Of a stretch of 64,000 nucleotides of DNA, positions 28,678 through 37,812 are shown piece by piece. The position numbers and the translations under genes are program-made. The DNA is taken from the NCBI GenBank assembly GCA_018222605.1, contig JAAEZZ010000005.1, positions 62,001 through 126,000 on the forward strand, written 5' to 3'. The DNA comes from Alphaproteobacteria bacterium. Lineage in GTDB: Bacteria; Pseudomonadota; Alphaproteobacteria; Caulobacterales; Hyphomonadaceae. Positions within the stretch are counted from its first letter, which is position 1. Every line of letters starts with the position of its first letter. The notes beneath the pieces were generated by a model. That model was not told the origin of the DNA, searched no databases, and worked only from the letters and a program-made list of their open reading frames with translations.

Positions 28678-29175
28678 ATGACGCGACTTATTCCGATTGC
28701 CTTGATGATGGGGCTTTGCGGCTTCGCGGCAGCAGAGACCCCCATAGTGCAGGTGATTACAGCAGACCTGCCGGGACCGGTGGAGTTTGAGGCCCCCGAA
28801 GCGCTTCAGAATATGGAAGAAGGCGTTGTCCTGCTGGATCTCAGCATTGTTTCGGACTTGGACCCCGGCATCAAGCTGACCGATGGCACATGGGGCACGC
28901 TGGAAGGGTGTGAGTTCGGCGCGGTGGAAGCCGAAACCGTAATGATCAAAACCGGCTCCAACCACATGCTGCTGGAAGTCCGCATGGGTGATCCGGATAC
29001 GCACGCCGCGAATTTGCTGTCCTGCAATTACAGGCCTGATCTGATCTCTGATGACGGTTTCGGACATCTGACGCGCCTCAAGGGCTGCTTCTACGCGCAC
29101 AATATCGCGATCCCGACCGCATTGCACTGGCGGCTGAACCCCTTGCCGGCACAGGCCTGCGGTATCGGCGATTGA
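28678..29175 (+). CDS. Exported hypothetical protein
   Basis: A 165-residue protein with a clear signal peptide (MTRLIPIALMMGLCGFAAAE) and a mature part of mixed sequence with three Cys spaced as if for disulfides (around the LEGCEFG, LLSCNYRP and LKGCFYAHN segments), plus one near the end. GGAGG precedes the ATG at 28678. I do not recognise the family. It lies alone between tipF and a HAD hydrolase on the same strand; the Cys pattern suggests a small periplasmic disulfide-bonded domain. Confidence 0.7.
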   Translation: MTRLIPIALMMGLCGFAAAETPIVQVITADLPGPVEFEAPEALQNMEEGVVLLDLSIVSDLDPGIKLTDGTWGTLEGCEFGAVEAETVMIKTGSNHMLLEVRMGDPDTHAANLLSCNYRPDLISDDGFGHLTRLKGCFYAHNIAIPTALHWRLNPLPAQACGIGD

Positions 29176-29206
29176 CCCGTAAGGCGGCTGAGCCTACCTC
29201 GCAGAC

Positions 29207-30058
29207 ATGACTGATTTGAAGTTTCCGGGCGGACTGTCCGAGATCGCGAGCCATTATGACGCCATTCTTTGCGACGTCTGGGGTGTCATCCACAATGGAC
29301 GTCAGGCCTTTGATGAGGCTTGCGATGCGCTGACCAATTTTCGCAAGGGCGGCGGCAAGGTCTGCCTAATCACCAACGCACCGGTTCCCAAGGCGCAAGT
29401 TGTGGACCTGTTCAAGCCCTTGGGGGTGCCGGATACCGTCTATGATGATTGCGTGTCTTCTGGTGATGCAACACGTACCGTTCTGTCGCGCCATCGCGAT
29501 AAGATAATCTGGCGTATGGGAGCCGATTCCGGCTGGGAGCGCGACAAGTTCCTTTATGAGGGTCTGGACCTGACCTTTGGCGAACCAGAAGAGGCAGACA
29601 TGCTGCTCTGCATCGGTCTGCGGGATCAGCTGCGCGATCACCCGTCTCAATATCGCGACGAGTTGCAGCCGGGTGCGGACAAAGGACTGCCGATGATCTG
29701 CGCCAATCCTGACAAGCAAGTGCGTGTTGGCGGCAAGCTGCTCTGGTGCGCGGGCGCGCTGGCGGAGATCTACGAGGATCTCGGCGGAGAGGTGATCTAT
29801 CCTGGAAAACCGCACACGGCGATCTATCAGCTTTGTCTTGAGCGTCTGGGCGAAGCCGCCGCCGACAAATCTCGCATCCTGTGCATTGGGGACAGCCCGG
29901 CAACAGATATGCGCGGCGCGCGTCAGCAGGGCCTCGACCGGCTGTATGTCGGTACCGGCCTGAAGGAGCATGGAAAAGACTTCAAAGCCGAGGTAACTGA
30001 CCTGCTGGCGGACTATGGGGAGACCGCGACTTACGCGATGACTGGCCTCAGATGGTGA
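29207..30058 (+). CDS. HAD-superfamily hydrolase, subfamily IIA (TIGR01459-type)
   Basis: A 283-residue cytoplasmic HAD phosphatase-like protein. Motif I is DAILCDVWGVIHNG (the usual second Asp is replaced by Trp, as in the NagD-like IIA subgroup), motif II is in CLITNAP, motif III near YPGKPHTAIYQ, motif IV is ILCIGDSPATDMRGA. The cap lies between motifs II and III, which defines subfamily IIA. The usual nucleophile Asp23 is present but D+2 is Trp, which may reduce classical phosphatase activity; TIGR01459 members share this. Substrate unknown. Confidence 0.88.
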   Translation: MTDLKFPGGLSEIASHYDAILCDVWGVIHNGRQAFDEACDALTNFRKGGGKVCLITNAPVPKAQVVDLFKPLGVPDTVYDDCVSSGDATRTVLSRHRDKIIWRMGADSGWERDKFLYEGLDLTFGEPEEADMLLCIGLRDQLRDHPSQYRDELQPGADKGLPMICANPDKQVRVGGKLLWCAGALAEIYEDLGGEVIYPGKPHTAIYQLCLERLGEAAADKSRILCIGDSPATDMRGARQQGLDRLYVGTGLKEHGKDFKAEVTDLLADYGETATYAMTGLRW

Positions 30059-30116
30059 CGCGCTGCGTTGCAGCGTGTAACGAAATTGCCGGAAAACAAT
30101 CAGGAGCCCGAGTCGG

Positions 30117-30548
30117 ATGAGCGCATTCACCGGATATAAGTACGAAGATCTTGAGATCGGCATGGCCCATGAGACCGTGCATACCATCACCGAAAACGAC
30201 ATTCAGCGCTTTGCTGAAGTGTCTGGGGATTTCAACCCGCTTCACATGTCCGACGAGTTCGCGGCGAAGACTGTCTTTGGCAAACGTATCGCCCATGGTG
30301 CGCTGACCGCCAGCTACATTTCGGGCATTCTGGGCAATAATCTGCCGGGACCGGGTGCCATCTTCATCGGACTGTCCATGCGCTTCAAACGCCCCGTTCA
30401 CATTGGTGACGAAGTGACGGTGCGTGCCGAAGTGGCCGAGAAGAAAGATCGCGGCAATCGCGTCACGTTGAAAGTTGAGTGCACGGTCGACGGCAAGCGG
30501 GTGATCACCGGCGAAGCCGAAGTCGTAGCGCCCCGCCGGGACGCATAA
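30117..30548 (+). CDS. MaoC-like (R)-enoyl-CoA hydratase
   Basis: A 143-residue hotdog-fold hydratase. The signature is FAEVSGDFNPLH (Asp and His are the catalytic pair), followed by FGKRIAHGALTASYISGIL and FKRPVHIGDEVTVRAEV. PhaJ-type proteins of this size hydrate trans-2-enoyl-CoA to (R)-3-hydroxyacyl-CoA for polyhydroxyalkanoate or fatty-acid use. The stop codon shares its last base with the ribF start, so the two are probably co-expressed, although no functional link is known. Confidence 0.92.
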   Translation: MSAFTGYKYEDLEIGMAHETVHTITENDIQRFAEVSGDFNPLHMSDEFAAKTVFGKRIAHGALTASYISGILGNNLPGPGAIFIGLSMRFKRPVHIGDEVTVRAEVAEKKDRGNRVTLKVECTVDGKRVITGEAEVVAPRRDA

Positions 30549-31471
30549 TGACGATCTATGCAGACTATCGCGGATTGCCAGGAATCGCGCGGGGGGCGTC
30601 CATCGCGCTGGGCAATTTTGATGGTCTGCACATTGGCCACCGCGCCGTCATTGCGGCTGCAGAGAAGGCTGGCGGCGGGAAGTTCTCGGTGGCGACGTTT
30701 GAGCCACCTCCACGCGCCTATTTCCGCCCCGGCGATCCGCCCTTCCGGATTTTGCGACCCGAGCGCCGCGACGCGGCCATTCTGGCGCTTGGCGCGGATT
30801 CGGTCTTTGAGCTGCCGTTCAATGGCGAAATGGCTGCAAAGACGGATGAGGAGTTCGTCCGCCAGGTTCTGGTCGAGGGGCTGGGTATCAGCCATGTCGC
30901 TGTCGGCTTTGACTTTCGCTTTGGCCGCGGCCGAATGGGGCATGCGCAAAGACTCTCCAGTCTCGGACGCGCGCTCGGCTTTGGGGTGACCATTGTCGAG
31001 GAAGTGCAGGAGCATGAGGCCAAGGCATCTTCCACCGCGATCCGCGAAGCTCTGAGAGCGGGGGAGCCGGAAGTCGCGGCGGACATACTCGGCTATAACT
31101 GGATCGCCGACGGCCCGGTTGTGTCGGGCGAGCGCAATGGCCGGAAATTCGGTTTCCCGACGGCGAACATGCAGATGGGGGAACTGGTGCATCCAAAGCA
31201 TGGCGTCTATGCCGTGCGTGCGCGGGTCGACCGCGCGGGAGACTGGCTTGATGGCGTTGCCAATTTTGGCCGCACGCCCACCACAGGTCTGCGCGACCCG
31301 CTGCTTGAAACGCATATCTTTGATTTTGACAGCGATATTTATGGCGCCTGGCTGGAGGTGGAGATGGTTTCCTATCTCCGACCTGAGCTGAAATTCGACA
31401 CGGTCGACCTGATGATTGACCAGATGGGCCGGGACGTGATCGAGGCGAAATCCCGGTTGAAGGCCATATAA
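30548..31471 (+). CDS. ribF: Bifunctional riboflavin kinase / FAD synthetase
   Basis: Makes FMN and then FAD from riboflavin. The 307-residue protein has the N-terminal nucleotidyl-transferase domain (ALGNFDGLHIGHRAVI, then VGFDFRFGRGRMG and EAKASSTAIREAL) and the C-terminal kinase domain (GYNWIADGPVVSGERNGRKFGFPTANM, GVYAVRAR, GVANFGRTPT, HIFDFDSDIYG). The start at 30548 overlaps the preceding stop by one base. Complete and of normal length. Distances to the next gene (74 bases) suggest the transcript could continue. Confidence 0.96.
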   Translation: MTIYADYRGLPGIARGASIALGNFDGLHIGHRAVIAAAEKAGGGKFSVATFEPPPRAYFRPGDPPFRILRPERRDAAILALGADSVFELPFNGEMAAKTDEEFVRQVLVEGLGISHVAVGFDFRFGRGRMGHAQRLSSLGRALGFGVTIVEEVQEHEAKASSTAIREALRAGEPEVAADILGYNWIADGPVVSGERNGRKFGFPTANMQMGELVHPKHGVYAVRARVDRAGDWLDGVANFGRTPTTGLRDPLLETHIFDFDSDIYGAWLEVEMVSYLRPELKFDTVDLMIDQMGRDVIEAKSRLKAI

Positions 31472-31544
31472 GCCACCAATTTCGCCAAACCGCTGCCGCA
31501 TTCACTTCGTAAGCGTTGGGGGTAGAGAAGGCAGAGGTGCGGGC

Positions 31545-32063
31545 GTGTTCAAGCAGGTGATGAGTGCAGGGATTGTGCTGGCGATGTGTGCGCCAGCGCG
31601 CGCTGATGTCTCCACTGAACCGAAGCGCTCCCCTTATTTCCTCGTTCATTCCGTGACTGTGGATGATCTGAAGCTGATGCTGGATGATCTGGGCGCGTCT
31701 TTCATGGCCGCCGGCAAGAATGCCGAGGGGGCACCCTTTGTTTTCGGGCAGATGCCGGATGGAATGACCTTCGGCGCCTATACGGTCTGTGCCGGCGCTG
31801 GCGGGACGGATTGCCGGGGCATTGAGTTCATGGCCGTCTATTCTTCGCGGGTCAGTGTGGCCGATGTTATGGACATTGACCGGGATTATGCGGCGGTGTC
31901 TCTCTACAAGGCGGACGACAATACGGTGCATGTTTCGCGCTATGTCATCCTGGACAACGGGGTCACCTGGGCAAATCTGATAGAGAATGCCAATGTTTTC
32001 CATCTGCTGTGCGGCAAGGTTTCCGACCGGTTGATGGCGATTTCCGAAGATGCGCCGCAATAG
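31545..32063 (+). CDS. Exported YbjN-domain protein
   Basis: A 172-residue protein with an N-terminal signal peptide (FKQVMSAGIVLAMCAPARA) and a YbjN-like fold from about residue 30: LMLDDLGASFMA, CRGIEFMAVYSSRVSVADVMDIDRDYAAVSLYKADDNTVHVSRYVIL. Starts with GTG after GAGGTG. YbjN-family proteins are linked to stress and chaperone-like roles in enterics, but those are cytoplasmic; this exported form is uncharacterised. Assigned by pattern. Confidence 0.72.
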   Translation: MFKQVMSAGIVLAMCAPARADVSTEPKRSPYFLVHSVTVDDLKLMLDDLGASFMAAGKNAEGAPFVFGQMPDGMTFGAYTVCAGAGGTDCRGIEFMAVYSSRVSVADVMDIDRDYAAVSLYKADDNTVHVSRYVILDNGVTWANLIENANVFHLLCGKVSDRLMAISEDAPQ

Positions 32064-32129
32064 TGACTTCTTAAGTCTGTGCTGCTAGGCAAGCGGCATG
32101 GCACGGATTTGCTGCATACGAATTAGCCG

Positions 32130-32172
32130 CCCGGCTGCGCGCTGACCCGTTTGACGGGGCCGCGAAGCCGGG
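32130..32172 (+). repeat. Structured element upstream of ileS
   Basis: CCCGGCT (32130-32136) pairs with AGCCGGG (32166-32172), CGCG pairs with CGCG inside, and CCCGT/ACGGG form an inner 3-base-loop hairpin (32146-32158). It lies 60-130 bases upstream of the ileS start and has no T-run after it. It could be a leader structure or a terminator of the previous gene. Confidence 0.55.
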
Positions 32173-32256
32173 AAGTCATGCTCTGCAAACATGAAAAAAG
32201 CCGTGGCCATTGCCCGGCATTTCCGTAAAACACGCCAAAACTGCCATAGGCCCGAA

Positions 32257-35200
32257 ATGACCGATTCCCTGACTGCCCGCGATTACCGCGATACGCTGTT
32301 CCTGCCTTCCACCGAGTTTCCGATGCGAGGCGGCCTGCCCAAGCGCGAGCCCGACTGGATCAAACGCTGGGATGATCTGAAACTGTACGAAAAGATGCGT
32401 GCCGATGCGAAGGCGCGCGGGGCTGAGCAGTGGATCCTTCATGATGGCCCGCCCTATGCTAATGGTCACATTCACCTAGGCACGGCGATGAACAAAATCG
32501 TCAAGGACATCATTGTCCGCAGCCACCAGATGGCAGGCTTCGATGCCGCCTATCTGCCGGGCTGGGACTGCCATGGCCTGCCCATCGAATGGAAGGTGGA
32601 AGAAGAATTCCGCTCCAAAGGCAAGACGAAGGACGACGTGCCGCCCGGAGAGTTCCGCGCCGCCTGCCGCGCCTATGCCGAAAAATGGGTCGATATCCAG
32701 AAGGCCGAATTCCGCGCACTCGGCATCGAGGGCGAATGGGACAATCCCTACCTCACCATGAAGTTCGAAAGCGAAGCCTCTATCGTCGGCGAATTCCTGC
32801 GCATGGCGATGACTGGCTCTCTCGTGCGCGGCGCGAAGCCGATCATGTGGAGCCCTGTGGAGCGCACCGCCCTCGCCGAAGCGGAAGTCGAATACCAGGA
32901 CCGCAAAGTGCCGGTGATCTGGGTGAAGTTTCGAGTATCTGGGACTAGTAAACTGGAAGACGACGGCCTGATGGATGCTTACGTCGTTATCTGGACAACC
33001 ACTCCTTGGACAATACCTGCGAACCAAGGGGTTAGCTACAATCCAGACATTGAATACGGCTTATATCGCATCGATGAAGTGATGTCTGAAGAAGAATTGG
33101 GATTCCCTCCTTATGCAGAGGTTGGGGAACGTCTCTTGCTCGCCGATGGACTCGCCGCCAAAGTTGCAGCCGATGCGAAAATTACGAAACTGACCAGATT
33201 AAGGTCTGTCTCACCAGGCGATGAAATTGAGCCCGATGGATTGGACCATCCGTTTAAGGGGCAAGACTGGGCCTTGGAGTTTTGGGGGGGCGGCGAAAGC
33301 GCTTTCCAATCTCAACTAATGGCAGGCCATCACGTCACCGACGATGCCGGTACAGGCTTCGTACACACCGCGCCTGCGCATGGTGAGGACGACTTCAATG
33401 TCTGGGTCGAGTCCGGCCGCACGACGCAGGAGATCCGCCAGATCGTCGACCCCGACGGTTGTTACACCCCCGCCGTGCCGCGCTTTGGCGGCATGGACAT
33501 TATCCGCACCAGCGGCAAGAAACGCGGCGAGCCGGGCAAGGCGAACCCGGAAGTCATCAAGGCGCTGGCCGAGAGCGGCAATCTGCTGGCGCGCGGCATG
33601 ACGACGATCCGCGATGCGCACTCCTGGCGCTCGAAAGCGCCGGTGATCCGCCGTGCGACGCCGCAATGGTTCATCTCGATGGACAAGCCCGGCCCGAACG
33701 GCAAGACGCTGCGTGAGAATGCACTGAAAGCCATCGAAGACACGGAATTCTTCCCGGCGGTTGGCCGCAACCGCCTGCAGTCCATGGTCGAGGGACGGCC
33801 GGACTGGCTGATCTCCCGCCAGCGCAATTGGGGCGTGCCGATCACCATCTTCGTCAACAAGGATGGCCAGCCGCACACGGCTGCCTTGCCGAAAGAGCAA
33901 GCCGACCAGTTGAATGACGCGATCAAGACCGCCATTGCCAAGGGTGGTGTTGAAGCCTGGTTCGATACACCGGCGGAAGACTTCCTGAGCCCGCTCGGCC
34001 TGTCGGGCAATGAGTGGGACAAGGTGACGGACGTTCTGGACGTCTGGTTCGATAGCGGCACGACGCATGCCTTTGCTTTGCGTGAGCGCGGCATCATCGA
34101 CCCGGAAACCGGGCAGGCGGATCTCTACATGGAAGGCTCTGACCAGCACCGAGGCTGGTTCCAGTCATCCCTGCTGGAGTGCTGCGCCACGCGCGGTATG
34201 GCGCCTTACAAACAGGTTCTGACGCACGGCTTCATCGTCGACTCCCAGGGCAAGAAAATGTCGAAGTCGATCGGCAATACGATCGAGCCCGAAGAAATTC
34301 AGAAGCAGTATGGTATCGAGATCCTCCGTATCTGGACGGCTTCGGGCGACTATACCGAAGACCTGCGCATATCTGACGAGATCATCAAGGGCTCGGTCGA
34401 GACCTATCGCAAGCTGCGCAACACGGTGCGCTATCTACTCGGCGCGCTGGATGGCTGGACGGAAGACGAGGCCCTGCCGAAGGAAGACATGCCTAGCCTT
34501 GAGCGCTGGGTGCTGCATCGCCTGGCCGAACTCGATCAGCAAATTCGCGCGGCCTACACGGTGTATGACTTCAAGCGCATCATGGCGCTGCTGATCAATT
34601 TCTGCGGCGTGGACCTGTCGGCGGTCTATTTTGACATCCGCAAGGACAGTCTCTATTGCGACCCTCGCTTTGAGACCGTGTCCGCCTGGGATGACAAAAC
34701 GGCAAGTTATGGCAATCGACGCCGCGCGGCACGCACCGTCATGGCCGCGGTTCTAGAGCGCCTGCTAACCTGGCTGGCGCCGGTGATGCCGTTCACGATG
34801 GAAGAGGCCTTCCTGGAAAGCCATCTGAAATCCAGCGCAGAATCCGTACACCTCCTGCAATTCCCGGAAACGCCGGAAGGCTGGCTGAATGCAGACCTTG
34901 CCGCTCGCTGGGCGAAGATCTTCACCGTCCGCCGCGTCGTGACAGGCGCGCTGGAAGTTGAACGCCGGGAGAAGCGTATCGGCGCATCGCTGGAGGCGGC
35001 TCCAAAAGTCTGCATCGCAGACGAGGCGCTTATCGAGGCGTTCAAGGGCGAAGACCCGGCAGACCTGTTCATCACGTCGGGCGCGGAACTGATCCACTCT
35101 GCAAGTGCGAAAGGCGGCGGGTTCACGCTGGACGATACGAGCGGTGTGGTCGTGTATCCGGAGAAGGCTGACGGCATCAAATGCCGCCGCAGCTGGAAGT

Positions 35201-35292
35201 ATTTTGACCCGGCAACCGCAGACCCGGATTTCCCCGATATTACGCCGCGTGATGCGCTGGCTGTGAAGGCCTGGGACAAGGTGGCAGGATGA
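32257..35292 (+). CDS. ileS: Isoleucyl-tRNA synthetase
   Basis: Charges tRNA-Ile. The 1011-residue protein has the HIGH motif as [11 protein letters not shown], the CP1 editing domain from about 220 ([44 protein letters not shown]), and KMSKS in [10 protein letters not shown]. The start ATG 32257 matches homologues (MTDSL...); an in-frame ATG at 32191 would add 22 residues with no ribosome binding site. Between about 32925 and 33330, inside the editing domain, base composition drops (42% GC at 33061-33120 by my count against 67% at 32641-32700). That suggests a block obtained by recombination. A structured leader at 32130-32172 may regulate it. Confidence 0.96.
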   Translation: MTDSLTARDYRDTLFLPSTEFPMRGGLPKREPDWIKRWDDLKLYEKMRADAKARGAEQWILHDGPPYANGHIHLGTAMNKIVKDIIVRSHQMAGFDAAYLPGWDCHGLPIEWKVEEEFRSKGKTKDDVPPGEFRAACRAYAEKWVDIQKAEFRALGIEGEWDNPYLTMKFESEASIVGEFLRMAMTGSLVRGAKPIMWSPVERTALAEAEVEYQDRKVPVIWVKFRVSGTSKLEDDGLMDAYVVIWTTTPWTIPANQGVSYNPDIEYGLYRIDEVMSEEELGFPPYAEVGERLLLADGLAAKVAADAKITKLTRLRSVSPGDEIEPDGLDHPFKGQDWALEFWGGGESAFQSQLMAGHHVTDDAGTGFVHTAPAHGEDDFNVWVESGRTTQEIRQIVDPDGCYTPAVPRFGGMDIIRTSGKKRGEPGKANPEVIKALAESGNLLARGMTTIRDAHSWRSKAPVIRRATPQWFISMDKPGPNGKTLRENALKAIEDTEFFPAVGRNRLQSMVEGRPDWLISRQRNWGVPITIFVNKDGQPHTAALPKEQADQLNDAIKTAIAKGGVEAWFDTPAEDFLSPLGLSGNEWDKVTDVLDVWFDSGTTHAFALRERGIIDPETGQADLYMEGSDQHRGWFQSSLLECCATRGMAPYKQVLTHGFIVDSQGKKMSKSIGNTIEPEEIQKQYGIEILRIWTASGDYTEDLRISDEIIKGSVETYRKLRNTVRYLLGALDGWTEDEALPKEDMPSLERWVLHRLAELDQQIRAAYTVYDFKRIMALLINFCGVDLSAVYFDIRKDSLYCDPRFETVSAWDDKTASYGNRRRAARTVMAAVLERLLTWLAPVMPFTMEEAFLESHLKSSAESVHLLQFPETPEGWLNADLAARWAKIFTVRRVVTGALEVERREKRIGASLEAAPKVCIADEALIEAFKGEDPADLFITSGAELIHSASAKGGGFTLDDTSGVVVYPEKADGIKCRRSWKYFDPATADPDFPDITPRDALAVKAWDKVAG

Positions 35293-35353
35293 GCTGTGGG
35301 CAAAGTGCTCAGAATCGCTTGATCGGATCTCCTGAAGCTGCAATCTGCCGGGC

Positions 35354-35881
35354 ATGAAGTTGAAACCCGGCTATATCTGGGCGCTGGCGCTCATTCCGCT
35401 TGTTGTTGTGGTGGACCAGTGGTCAAAATGGCTCGTGCTGAATGAGCCACGCCTCAACGCACTTTCCTGTCTGGAAGGGCTGACGCGCTGCGGTCACATC
35501 CCTGTTGCCGGGCCGATTGACGTGACCATGGTGTGGAACCGGGGCATGAGCTACGGCATGTTCCAGTCTGAAGGCATTGGCCGCTGGATCCTGGCGATCC
35601 TGATGCTGGTGATTGCCATTGGCTTTCTGTACTGGCTGATACGTTATGCGCAGGGCTGGCTGCTCCGGCTGTCTCTGGCGCTGGTTGTCGGCGGGGCCTT
35701 TGGAAACCTGATTGACCGCGTCCGTTTTGGCGCTGTTGTGGACTTCATCAATGCCGGGGCGCTACATTTCCCGTGGGTCTTTAACGTGGCCGATGCTGCA
35801 ATTAGTGTTGGTGCGGTCTTGCTGTTTGTTGACCAGTTCGTACTGTCGGGCCGTAAGCAGGCCGGTAAACAGCCTGAGTAA
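35354..35881 (+). CDS. lspA: Lipoprotein signal peptidase
   Basis: Aspartyl peptidase that removes signal peptides from prolipoproteins in the inner membrane. The 175-residue protein has four membrane segments and the family blocks DQWSKWLVL, NRGMSYGMF, GGAFGNLIDRVRFGAVVDFI (first catalytic Asp) and VFNVADAAISVG (second catalytic Asp). Starts 61 bases after ileS and is followed by a lipoprotein (bamF), so ileS-lspA-bamF-M16 pair may be one transcript. ileS-lspA linkage is common in proteobacteria. Confidence 0.96.
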   Translation: MKLKPGYIWALALIPLVVVVDQWSKWLVLNEPRLNALSCLEGLTRCGHIPVAGPIDVTMVWNRGMSYGMFQSEGIGRWILAILMLVIAIGFLYWLIRYAQGWLLRLSLALVVGGAFGNLIDRVRFGAVVDFINAGALHFPWVFNVADAAISVGAVLLFVDQFVLSGRKQAGKQPE

Positions 35882-35911
35882 TAGTTAATGTGAAGGCGAG
35901 GACGCCCTGAT

Positions 35912-36406
35912 ATGAAGAAACAGCTTTTCCTTCTAGCCGCAGGCGCAGCGGTTGCCGCGTCAACGGCCTGCACGTCTTCCGGCGGCGGCGCGCGCACCCC
36001 GGATGAGTTTCGCGTCGTCACCATGGCGCCGCTGACAGTTCCGCCGAACTACAAGCTGCGTCCGCCATCGGCTGGCAGTTCTCTGCCGCCGGAACTGGAT
36101 GGCACCCGAAATGAGACGGCAACAGCCTTCGGTACGACGATTGGACAGGATGCCAGTGCATCCGAACGCGCGCTTGTCGCTGCCGCGAATGCCAATGCGG
36201 TTGATCCGATTATCCGCACTGAAGTAGACTATGAAGAGACCAAAACGCTTCGCAAACCCAAGAGCATTGCGGATCGTATCCTCTTCTGGCGCAGCGATGA
36301 TGAAGAGACGATTGCCGGACTGGAAAGCGATAGCGCGACCGGCGGCGAAGAAGTCACCATCGAGCGGACCAATGAAAAAGCCCGCATCAAGCTTCCGGGA
36401 ACCTGA
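35912..36406 (+). CDS. bamF: BamF-like outer-membrane lipoprotein (DUF3035)
   Basis: A 164-residue lipoprotein; the signal peptide ends at lipid-attachment Cys20 (STAC). The mature part has the DUF3035 pattern: RTPDEFRVVTMAPLTVPPNYKLRPP near the start, then a charged tail with LRKPKSIADRILFWR. In Caulobacter this family is BamF, an alphaproteobacterial partner of the beta-barrel assembly machine, replacing BamC. It lies next to lspA and two M16 peptidases, a common alphaproteobacterial neighbourhood. Function from homology. Confidence 0.88.
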   Translation: MKKQLFLLAAGAAVAASTACTSSGGGARTPDEFRVVTMAPLTVPPNYKLRPPSAGSSLPPELDGTRNETATAFGTTIGQDASASERALVAAANANAVDPIIRTEVDYEETKTLRKPKSIADRILFWRSDDEETIAGLESDSATGGEEVTIERTNEKARIKLPGT

Positions 36407-36455
36407 GACGCCTGACCAATATGCATAATCTCGACATCTGAGAGGAAGAAAGCCC

Positions 36456-37811
36456 ATGAAACGGATACTTACCGGGGGGCTTTTCGCGCTCTCGGCTGTC
36501 CTGTCTACTGCCAGCGCGGATGATACGGACTGGGCCCCCACCACGTTCAGCCTGGACAATGGCATGGTAGTGGTGGTCGTGCCTGATCACCGCGCGCCCG
36601 TCGTCACCCATATGGTCTGGTACAAGGTTGGTGCCGTTGATGAAGCGTCTGGAAAGTCCGGCCTCGCGCACCTGTTTGAGCATATCATGTTCAAGGAGAC
36701 GGATGATCTCGGCCCCGGCGAGTTTGATGACATTGTCTCCCGCAATGGCGGCGTGAACAATGCGTTCACCAGCTGGGACTATACGGCCTATTACGAGCGT
36801 GTGGCCAAGCAGCATCTCGGCACGATGATGGCGCTGGAAGCTGAGCGCATGACAGATCTGATCATCAATGATGACCCGGAAGGTCCGTTCATTTCTGAAC
36901 GTGACGTCGTGAAAGAAGAACGCCGCCAGCGCATCGACAATAATCCCGGTGTCATCCTTCAGGAAATGGTTCTCTCCGAACTGTGGAAGGGCCATCCCTA
37001 TGAGATCACCGTGATCGGCAAGATGGACGAAGTCGCCGCACTGACGCCGGAAGACGGCATGGCCTTCTACAAGGAATATTACAGCCCGGAGAATGCCATT
37101 CTGGTCGTTGCCGGGGATGTCACGCCAGAAGAAGTCCGCGTGTTGGCGGAAGAGCATTATGGCCGCATCAAGCCGACCGGCACCGCCCATGGCAATCGCA
37201 AATGGGAATCCGTGCCGCTGCTGACGGAAACCAAGGAGCTGGAGTATTCCGACCCGAAAGTGCGTCAGCCGAGTTGGAGCCGCTACTACAATGGCACATC
37301 CGAAAGCCGCGACCGTGAGTTTTCCTACGCACTTGATGTCGGCCTGGAAGTTCTGGGCGGCGGCATGACCAGCCGTCTCTACCAGTCTTTGGTGGAAGAG
37401 CAGAATGTTGCAATCAATGTGAATACGGTCGCTTGGACGACGCTACATGATGAAGGTCCGGTCGTCATCAATGCCAGCCCTGCACCGGGAGTGTCTCTTG
37501 AGGACCTGGAAACGGCCGCCATGACGGACCTTGAAGCGGTGCTGGCCGAAGGCTTCACGGATGAGGAAGTCGAGCGCGCGCGCAACAAGCTGGCCGCTAG
37601 CGCCATCTATGCCCGCGACAGCCAGAGCAATATGGCCAATGTGTTTGGCTCCACCCTGGCACTCGGTGGCACGGTGGATGATGTGCTGGACTATCCTGAC
37701 AAAATCCGGGCCGTCACCACGGAAGAAGCGCTGGCCGCTGTACGCAAGGTGTTCGGGCCTGACCGCCACTATATCGAGGCGCACCTGCTGCCTGCTGAGG
37801 GAGATTCCTGA
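36456..37811 (+). CDS. Zinc-dependent M16 family peptidase, catalytic subunit
   Basis: A 451-residue exported metallopeptidase of the M16B type. The signal peptide is about 20 residues (ending ALSAVLSTASA). The inverted zinc motif is HLFEH (His72, Glu75, His76), with a third Glu about residue 154 (VVKEER). The next gene encodes a homologue without the motif, and the two start 1 base apart (stop 37811, ATG 37813); M16B enzymes are known as pairs of one active and one inactive subunit. Periplasmic processing or degradation of peptides is likely. Substrate unknown. Confidence 0.93.
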   Translation: MKRILTGGLFALSAVLSTASADDTDWAPTTFSLDNGMVVVVVPDHRAPVVTHMVWYKVGAVDEASGKSGLAHLFEHIMFKETDDLGPGEFDDIVSRNGGVNNAFTSWDYTAYYERVAKQHLGTMMALEAERMTDLIINDDPEGPFISERDVVKEERRQRIDNNPGVILQEMVLSELWKGHPYEITVIGKMDEVAALTPEDGMAFYKEYYSPENAILVVAGDVTPEEVRVLAEEHYGRIKPTGTAHGNRKWESVPLLTETKELEYSDPKVRQPSWSRYYNGTSESRDREFSYALDVGLEVLGGGMTSRLYQSLVEEQNVAINVNTVAWTTLHDEGPVVINASPAPGVSLEDLETAAMTDLEAVLAEGFTDEEVERARNKLAASAIYARDSQSNMANVFGSTLALGGTVDDVLDYPDKIRAVTTEEALAAVRKVFGPDRHYIEAHLLPAEGDS

Positions 37812-37812
37812 G

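Noticed and set aside
30398..32060. Two long minus-strand frames opposite ribF and the YbjN-like gene
   Set aside because: Both mirror well-supported plus-strand genes and show no motifs.
32191..32256. Longer IleS N-terminus from ATG 32191
   Set aside because: No ribosome binding site; the extra 22 residues are not part of the family N-terminus. Kept as an alternative only.
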